A stretch of 24,533 nucleotides of DNA from Acanthaster planci (Eukaryota > Echinodermata > Asteroidea > Valvatida > Acanthasteridae). Within the stretch, counting starts at the first letter, position 1. The number at the start of each line of letters is the position of its first letter. Shown here piece by piece: positions 10,040 to 18,100 of the stretch. The stretch covers positions 326,179 through 350,711 of the forward strand of contig NW_019091540.1 of the NCBI RefSeq assembly GCF_001949145.1, read 5' to 3'. Under the pieces are notes generated by a model. That model made no database searches and was not told the origin of the DNA. It saw nothing but the letters and a program-made list of their open reading frames with translations. The position numbers and the translations under genes are program-made.

Positions 10040-10566
10040 TTAGTACTTGGTGTCCTTCTCTCTCATCGTTTTCAAACCCAGCAACCTATCTGTCGCAAGT
10101 CCAAAATTATTTCCCCCGTGGACAGCAACTCATCTGGCACACTTCAAACACTTCTTGTCTTTGTGTTGTTTGTTGAGCTATTTTTGACAGGAAATCGTGT
10201 TGTTTTGACAACTGATGCCTTTATTTCAACAGCATACAAATCAAATATGTATCAATCACAACAGCAACATTGTAACTGTAGAAAATATGTCAAAATCACA
10301 ACTCTGTACAGAAAATCATTGGACGGCATTCCTGTTTTATAGTTGCAAAGTATTTTTGAATAGTAAGTATAAATACTGCCATGATATTTTAAGGCCGGCT
10401 ATTGTTGAAAACATGTATCATGCTTTGTCATATTTACACGTAGATGTAAATTCAATTTTTCTGTACATACAGTTTTTCTGTAAGCATATACATTTATCTG
10501 CACAAGAAGAGGACAGACACAGATTTTTCTTTCACACTTGCCACAAATAAGGAGTTGGCTGAAATA
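10040..10566. other. Intergenic, nothing recognised
   Basis: AT-rich sequence between the minisatellite and the foldback element. The open frames show no family features and overlap on both strands. Confidence 0.4.
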
Positions 10567-10734
10567 CGGGCGTTTCTCAATAGAGCGCCACCAAGAGATC
10601 GCAACACGTTGACCAATCACAATGCGCGAAATTTGTCAACCCAATGCGCATTCGGAAGGGGCTGACAAATTTCGAGCGCTGTGATTGGCCAACACGTTGC
10701 AAATTCATGGTGGCGCACTATTGTGAATCGCCCC
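10567..10734. mobile_element. 168-bp foldback MITE flanked by TA
   Basis: Arms 10567-10638 and 10663-10734 are near-perfect inverted copies around a 24-base centre. The ends are CGGGCGTTTCTCAATAG and, inverted, GGGGCGATTCACAATAG. A TA dinucleotide sits on each side (10565-10566 and 10735-10736), which suits a TA target duplication. Both arms carry GACCAATCACA or its inverse GTGATTGGCC. There is no coding capacity. Confidence 0.85.
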
Positions 10735-10736
10735 TA

Positions 10737-12090
10737 TAGCATTAGCCAGTGAAAGACTGCAACTTTTCTGCCATATTGCTTTCTGTTTCTTCAGGGGGGA
10801 AAAAAAACCACCCTTGAACAGTTCTGAATGCAAAGTATTGGGAGTACAGGTACATAATCCCCTCCCCCCTCCAAAAAAGTGGTTGCGCCCTTAAGTATCC
10901 ACAATGCTTGGCCCATCTGATCTCCTTGAACCAACATTTGCTTCACTGCAGAGGGTGATATGCAGTGGATCATCAAGTCATCTTCAAACGACCATATACT
11001 TGTCGTCTTTGTTCATACAAAGATAGAAGGTGCTCTGTGAAACTGCACTAAATACACACGAATACAGGACCAATAATCTTTTTCTAACGAGTCCATGACC
11101 ATCAACTGGGATTTTCCATTGGGGAGGGGAAATTTGGGTTTATCAACTGTGCCCTTTGCAAACTTAAATTTATTACGCTTACTGGGAACTCCTTAAGAAA
11201 AGATTCTGTAGGCAAAGGGCGAAACCAAACTATTCAAAGGTACATCCCCCAGTAGTGCCGACTATATCTGTCCATGATAAGCTTGTGAATTCTTCCCTTA
11301 GGTTTTGGCAACCACTGCCTAATAATTATGCTGGCAAAGAGTAAAACCAAAACTTTCAAACAACCAATTCTACTTTATGTCACTGTATTACCAAACAGTA
11401 CTCAGATTCTTGATGCCAAGAATGTATTTAAGTACATGTAAGTTGGAGAATTGGACACCCTGTATGTGACTGCTCATGTGACCTTGATGTAACAAAGACC
11501 CCAGCCGGTGATGTCTGAGTACTATTTGGGTACTTCCAACCTCTGTATCATGTAACTTGAACTCTTGGAAAGCACTGAATGGAAATGGTCGTCAGATGCT
11601 GGCAACACCATAATCCTGGCTCTGTACTTTACAATATGTAGCTACTGACAGCCAGAAAAAGCCAACCAGTAGGTTGGTACTGAACGGTCAACTTACACCA
11701 GTCCAACCTCCGACAAAATCTAACTGCGGTTAACCATGGTTATCAAGTAATCTTGATTGCTGCAACGTGGCCTAATGGCTGACAATATTGGCAATTGAAA
11801 GCAGAATGTTGTGGATTCCCATCCAACGTGAGTAACATAACTCCCCTTTTCACACACGAAACCACCAAACAGAGTTTCTGCCAACAGTTCTAACATAGCA
11901 TGAAATTTCTTAAAAAAAAAATTCAGGCAGCATGCAAGGCCAACCTGCAATAACACTTATCTTCCTACTATGCATGTAAACGTTGGTCCTCTTGAATGTG
12001 ACATCAGTAAAATAAATGGGAGTTTGCACAAATCTTAGCATTTTACAAGGCTGTGATTTGATGCATAAAAGTGTACTTGAAGAACACCTG
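10737..12090. other. Intergenic and ERICH2 3' flank, no gene recognised
   Basis: No convincing exon on either strand. The nearest minus-strand AATAAA lies at 11169-11174, about 0.9 kb after the ERICH2 stop, so the 3' end of that transcript cannot be placed with confidence. Confidence 0.4.
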
Positions 12091-12151
12091 TCATTTCTCA
12101 ACCTGTGCCTCAGATTTGTCCTCATCTGTCTCCTCTTCCTCCTCGCTGGAA
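12091..12151 (-). CDS. ERICH2: ERICH2 terminal exon 11
   Basis: The acceptor is TTTCACTTCAG|T. It completes an Asp and encodes SSEEEEETDEDKSEAQVEK, then stops with TGA (plus-strand 12091-12093). The Ser/Glu-rich end is in keeping with vertebrate ERICH2. Confidence 0.85.
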
Positions 12152-15100
12152 CTGAAGTGAAATCAAGCACAAGGTCTCATTAACACTAAACCAATAAATG
12201 ACTGATGTGGCTTGCACCTGAAAACACATTGCTAGGAGCTTGTTCATGAGTGTGTTCCCAAATTCAAATTTGTACTCACGTCAATAAGAAGAATCAGTTA
12301 CTCATGATCATAAAAGCTTCCCTCTTTAATAGTTAAAAGAGGTCTTTTCATATTAACACCTTCATTCCTGAGCACCATGTGCAGAGTTTCCACTGTCATT
12401 GAGGGCGTAATTCCACAAACAGGCCTGGAAAGTGTGTACAAGGTACAAGCAGGTGGAAAAGTCAAGAGTAACTTATTTCACCTCGTCTTTAGAACTGAGT
12501 AGTTAGCAGTGTAATAAGGCACTTCCAACTTCTATTTCATGTGCACTGAATCAACCACTGTGGATTTCTGTTCTAGAAGGAATTGAAGATACTACGTCTT
12601 ACTCTTCATCGTCATCGTCATCTTTGTCACTTTCTTCATCTTCATCGTCATCTTCGTCACTTTCTTCATCATCCTCGTCCTCTTCGTCATCTTCATCATC
12701 GTCTTCGTCATCTCCATCATCGCTCTCACTACCCCACAACTGTTCTTCTCGCTCTAAAATTTTCAAGAATTTTTTTTTTTCAAACAATGAAACTAAAAGT
12801 TACTCAGCTTTAAAAAGGTTGATAAAACTGATTGATTAAACTTGGTTTAAAAAAGATAAAGACCTGTATAATTCCTCCTTAAATAAATTCTTCTTCAATA
12901 ACTTGAAAGTTGAAATAAAATAGTCTTCAAAATTGTTTGCAGCTGGTTTTTTTCCCTTTTTCTAAAATTTTGAGGTACATTTTAAGGAATTTTAAGGTAC
13001 ACTTTGGGAATAAATACCTCGTTTCAGCATCTCTTCAATCAGGGGCTGGAACTGCTTAGCTTCAGTGTTGTCGGGTTCATAAAGCAGAACTGCCATAAAC
13101 ATATCAGAAATGGGTAAAAAATCACCCATAGATCATAGACTTTATAAGATTTGGTAAAAGGACAGTTTCAATATCACTGGCAGGTGTGAGCCCATTCAGT
13201 ATATCAATGAAGCAAAACCATTTAGGGTAAAAGTACCTGATGGGCCTGGATTGGGTCATTCTATAAATTAGGGGTCCAATTTTTGTGTGTGTCCCTGTCA
13301 CATCTGACAAATTTTTTGTAAGTTTCAGAACACATTCTGTAATTTCAAAGAGTGGTTAATTAATGCAAATTAACTGCAAAACAAATTCAAACAGTTTGAA
13401 ATCAACTTCTGTGAGATTTCCCTGTAAAATTACACAGGTGAGGTGAAATTATAGGGACACAAAAAGGTCACACTTTTGGACCCCAAAATAATAGAATCAC
13501 CCTGATGTCATGCCAGCACGAGTATGGTCAGTGCATGTTAGCTTGTGCTTGATGGTGCTGAAAGGGCTTATCTTACATATGCATATTACCTCAAGTGACC
13601 TACAGCATGGCTATTTTGGATTTGATGATTAATGACACCAAATACGCTCAAGTGACTGGACATGGGTCATCAACATCAGTGTCAAAGCCATCTGACAATA
13701 CTTGGTTATGTAACACGACCCAAAGAAAATAGGAAGCCAATTAGACTCACCCATTTTGCACAGCTTCTCAGCATTTTCATAGTCCTCCTCCATGACTGCT
13801 TCCAGAAACTATGAAATACAATCGGTTAAATCAGTTGGATTAAACGTAGTCTTGTGGCAAAATGTGGACCATTTAACTTCAGGTGCGGGAGAAGAGGGAA
13901 TAGATTATCTCTGAGGGTCTAATTTCAAAAAATTGGGACACTAAAATTTCTAGAAAGAAAGAGTATTTAGGGCTGAAGATTAATCCAGCAGCACACCATT
14001 AACCCTAACTCCCTAGGGTGTGTGCAAAATCATATTAAAATTGGAAGATTCAGGTGTGCTTAATAGGGTTAATGAATAGTACCACACACATTAATGCAAG
14101 TAAGCATACGCATTTGACATGAGGTACATGTACAGTTTGGAAAGTTGTAAACACCCTATCAGTCGACGAGGATTTGACACCTGTCCACAACCTGCTAGTG
14201 AGCATGGTAGCACCGCAGTAATGGTTTCTGATTCTAGTCACTGATCAATAAGCCCCCTACCCCTGCTTCATGTAGTATCCTACCTCTCCGAGAAGCTGAA
14301 AGGGTGCTTTTCCTTCCTCCTCTTCATCGTCATCGTCATCATCATCATCATCACTGCTGTCATCATGATCTCCCTCAACCCCGGCAGAGACATCGCTCGT
14401 TGAAGTTGCTCCCACGACCTGCTCTTCCTGTGGCTCCTCGGCTTCTCTGGAAGATTGCCTGGTATCTGTTGATTTGAATAAGTTGCACCACACGGAAATG
14501 GTATTTTCTTGCTTCTTGCTTTTGTCATTGTTTCATGAGGCCACTGAGGAAGTATTCCATCAAGATCAAAGTGTCCGCATTTGCAGGTCTAAACAATACC
14601 GGGGGTGGATGGGAAGCACAAAGTTAAGCCTACCTTTCAGTACTTTTTCATCAAATGTCACCTAATGGAAATGTTGCTTTGACCTCCAAAAAAATACCAG
14701 TGGTTTCCCAGCTAAACTATCCAGCACTTTGATTGGTGGTAACAGAGTACAGGTATGGAATTCTAGAGGTATAGGTTAAAATCTTCCTTCAGTCAACTTT
14801 ATTTAATGCTGAGGTGTGAAATCATCACATCGAAATTGAAGGATTGAGGTTAAACAAACTTCTCATATCCACCAGAAATGAGCCACGCTCCAAAAAGTAA
14901 CACGCGTAGGAGGCGCATAGACATTTGAAATTCTGCTGAGACTCCTCTAAATATTACTTTGCCGGACTTACCAAAAGATGTGGATGATGAAGCTCTGTCA
15001 TGAGTGAGATAGTAAGAGTCACTCCCTGCAGTGGAAGAAATACTGGCTGCTGCTGATGCTGGGTATGCTTTGAAACAAACAAACAAACAAACGAACAAAC

Positions 15101-18100
15101 ATTTCACTGAAAAACCGGAAAGGTCTACAACAATGCACCGTTCACATACCAAGACCCATTCAATATCTAAAACCGTCTGTACCAACTTCATGGGTATGTC
15201 CAGGGAGCTCTGCTTGTATTTGTCTCCTCTCCCAACAACCACACAAACCAACTAATAAACAGTAAATCACAGCTCTCTACCCATCACCAACTACAGTTTG
15301 GTGGGGATTTGATATTACCAATCTTAGCTCTGCGACAAAGGATGTCCCTGATTTCAACAAGACTGCAGCACCTTAGTCCATTCTTGGATTGAATTGATTT
15401 TTGTGCCAGATTTGCCTAATAAATTGCATTTTCCCGCCTTTTTGAGGGGCACAAACTGGATGTAAACCCTCCCAGGCAGGCTTCTAAGTATGCTTTGTGG
15501 GGAAATTGTCCTTTTGGGGCATGTGGTCTGTGGTTTGAGCTGGGGGGGAGTTGATTTCAACAACACAAACAATTTCAAGGGGATTTTGTACACAGACACA
15601 TGGAAGCAGGGATTTGTACACAGACACATGGGAGCAGTGATTTTGTACACAAACATATGGGGGAGAGATATTTGCCCCGCCCAGTCTCAGGAACTGACAG
15701 GGTGACCTGGTGATTAATACCACCTCTAAAAGCTGTGTCTAGGGAAGTCACAGAATTTTGGTCGGCTGTCATGTGGCATTTGGTAGAGAGATCAAAACGT
15801 GATTTCTGGCCCCTTGGGGGACCAAAGTGAGACCTCACAGGGGCAATTTATACTGTGTTCTTGTGTTTTACTGGATGACATTTGGCACGTCAGTTCAGTT
15901 TTCGTTTGGAAAAGCAAATATATACATGTGCATCGTACATACGTAATATGCTTCAACTTGAAAGAAAAAGGAAAACTTGACACAGCACGTCTCCAACAGA
16001 ACTTTTCTGTTCATGGTTAACACTATGAATATTTTTATGATGCATTGAATTATTTTTGAAGTGAAAGAGTGTGACGCTTTATTCCTTACAAAAGATTTTC
16101 TCAAAGGGAAAATTGGCTATGTAAAATGGCTACAGCTACAAAATGGAGAACCAGCTAAAATGACACTGTAGTGATTTTTCTCAGTATATTAAGAGTTTAC
16201 TGCTGCTTTAAGTATTCTATAAAACTTGAACCAGAAATTTGATTGCCAAATTACTTTTTTGTAAACAAAAACTTTAAAGCCTTTTCTTCTTATTTTCGAG
16301 ATGAGAAATAGAGGGATTCCAAATAAAACCTTTCAATTTGAAAATATTCCATTTCCCCCCAAAATGCAGCATTTGAAATACATGTACAAGTGTGTGTATT
16401 TTTACTAGTATTGCAATACCCTAAACTTGACTTCTTGCCCAAATGTACTTGATTTGACACACCACTTTACACTTTGTAATTTTGTACTTTACATTTCTGC
16501 AAAGTACTGAATAACAACGACACCCACCTTTTGACTTGTTGGAAATAGTACCATGGCTGATATAATATGAGTCTGTGTCCTTCATCTCATCACTGTGACC
16601 TCTGTCATTTGACCTCTGACCCTCACCCTCTTCAAGGGTCAACCTCTCCACAGTAGTCTCAATCTCGCCTGGGTTTTTCAGTTCATTGTTGTCTGTGCCT
16701 GTTTCGTGATGGCTTGGCCTTTCCCTCTGTTCTTTCCTGTGTGATGAGTCGCGAGTTGTGTGCAGGGATGATGGAGGATCACCAACGACTCCGTTTTGAA
16801 GGGATGGTAGATTCTGGACAGCTTTGGCCAGTTCTTCATTCTTTGGCATTCCATGTCTGCAAGAAAAAAATACGCAAAACTGTATTTAAAAATTATATTT
16901 CTTAAGATGCTCCATCTGAACACTTCTGTAAGGATTTGCTGAAGGCACACTCGGCAAATAATATCAAACCTTCAACCATCAAATGGACTAAACCAGCCAC
17001 AGCTAGAAAGCAGAACACTGCAAAACCTTCAGCGAAATGGCCTGCAAGAAAAGGCCATGATATCAGGTAACATTTTATATTTGCTGCTTGCATTTATAAG
17101 GAAAAACCAACAAGCCCCTAACACACAAGTCAGCATGCCAAACTACCAGCACACCTTCAACCTACCAGCTGGCAAAACTACAAGGCACTGGCTAACGAGC
17201 AGCCTGCCAGCAATGTGCTTGCAACCTCCCGGCAAACAGCACAACAAACCATCAGCAAACAAGCCAGTCTTCTAGCATGCCAACCTACCAGTATACTTAC
17301 AATCCACAGACCAGAAAAACGAGACAATGGCCAACAAGCCAGTCTGCCAGCAATATGCTTGCAACCTTCCGGCCATCAGCAGGCATGCCATCCTGCCAGC
17401 CAGCCTGCCAGCCAGCCAGTCAACCAACCAGTCAGCCTAGGCCTGCCAGCCAGCCAGAAAACCAGCCAGCCTGCCAGCCAATCAGCCTACCAAGAAGCCA
17501 GCCAGCTAGCCCGCAATCCTGCCAGTCAACCAGCCTGCCTGCCAGCCAATCAGCCTGCCAGTCAACCAGCCTGCCAGCCAGCAAACAAGCCCATCACCAA
17601 ACTATCCAACACCCACAACTTCCTACTCACTGCTCGAAGTTCCTCTTGACCGTGGTTAGATAAACCTGCTTCCTGGGAGAGTCTGGCGTCTTCAATTCCG
17701 CCCTCCCATCTATGCTGCTACTTCTCTTCAGCTCCACCCCTCCTCCCCTTCCATCACCATTGCCAAGTTCATCCTCTGTGAAACTAAGGCGGCTGATTGC
17801 CCCTGCACTTTGAGTCTGGCGTGAGCTGTCCACATTCACTCCATCATTACTGAGTCTACTTGAGGTCCCACTTCTCTCCTCTGCAAGAAAGAAAATGATT
17901 AGAATATTTTTGATGATGATGCCCTTTAAAACCCTTAACCCTGCTAGACCTAACAAGGTACAACAGGTGTACAAGTCTGTTGGACTTTGTTACACAACAA
18001 TAACGAGCCGAGCCAGTCCCATTCAAGTGATTAATGGATGAGGCTGTTTGACCTCCCCATTATGGACTTGTTGAATCTTGTTATACACAGCCCCAAAAAG

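Noticed and set aside
12583-12839. Plus-strand Ser-rich and His-rich open frames
   Set aside because: They are the antisense of the acidic codons of ERICH2 exon 10.
17215-17663. Plus-strand open frames rich in Ser, Gln, Pro, Ala
   Set aside because: They are translations of the CCAG-type tract and overlap ERICH2 exon 4 on the opposite strand.
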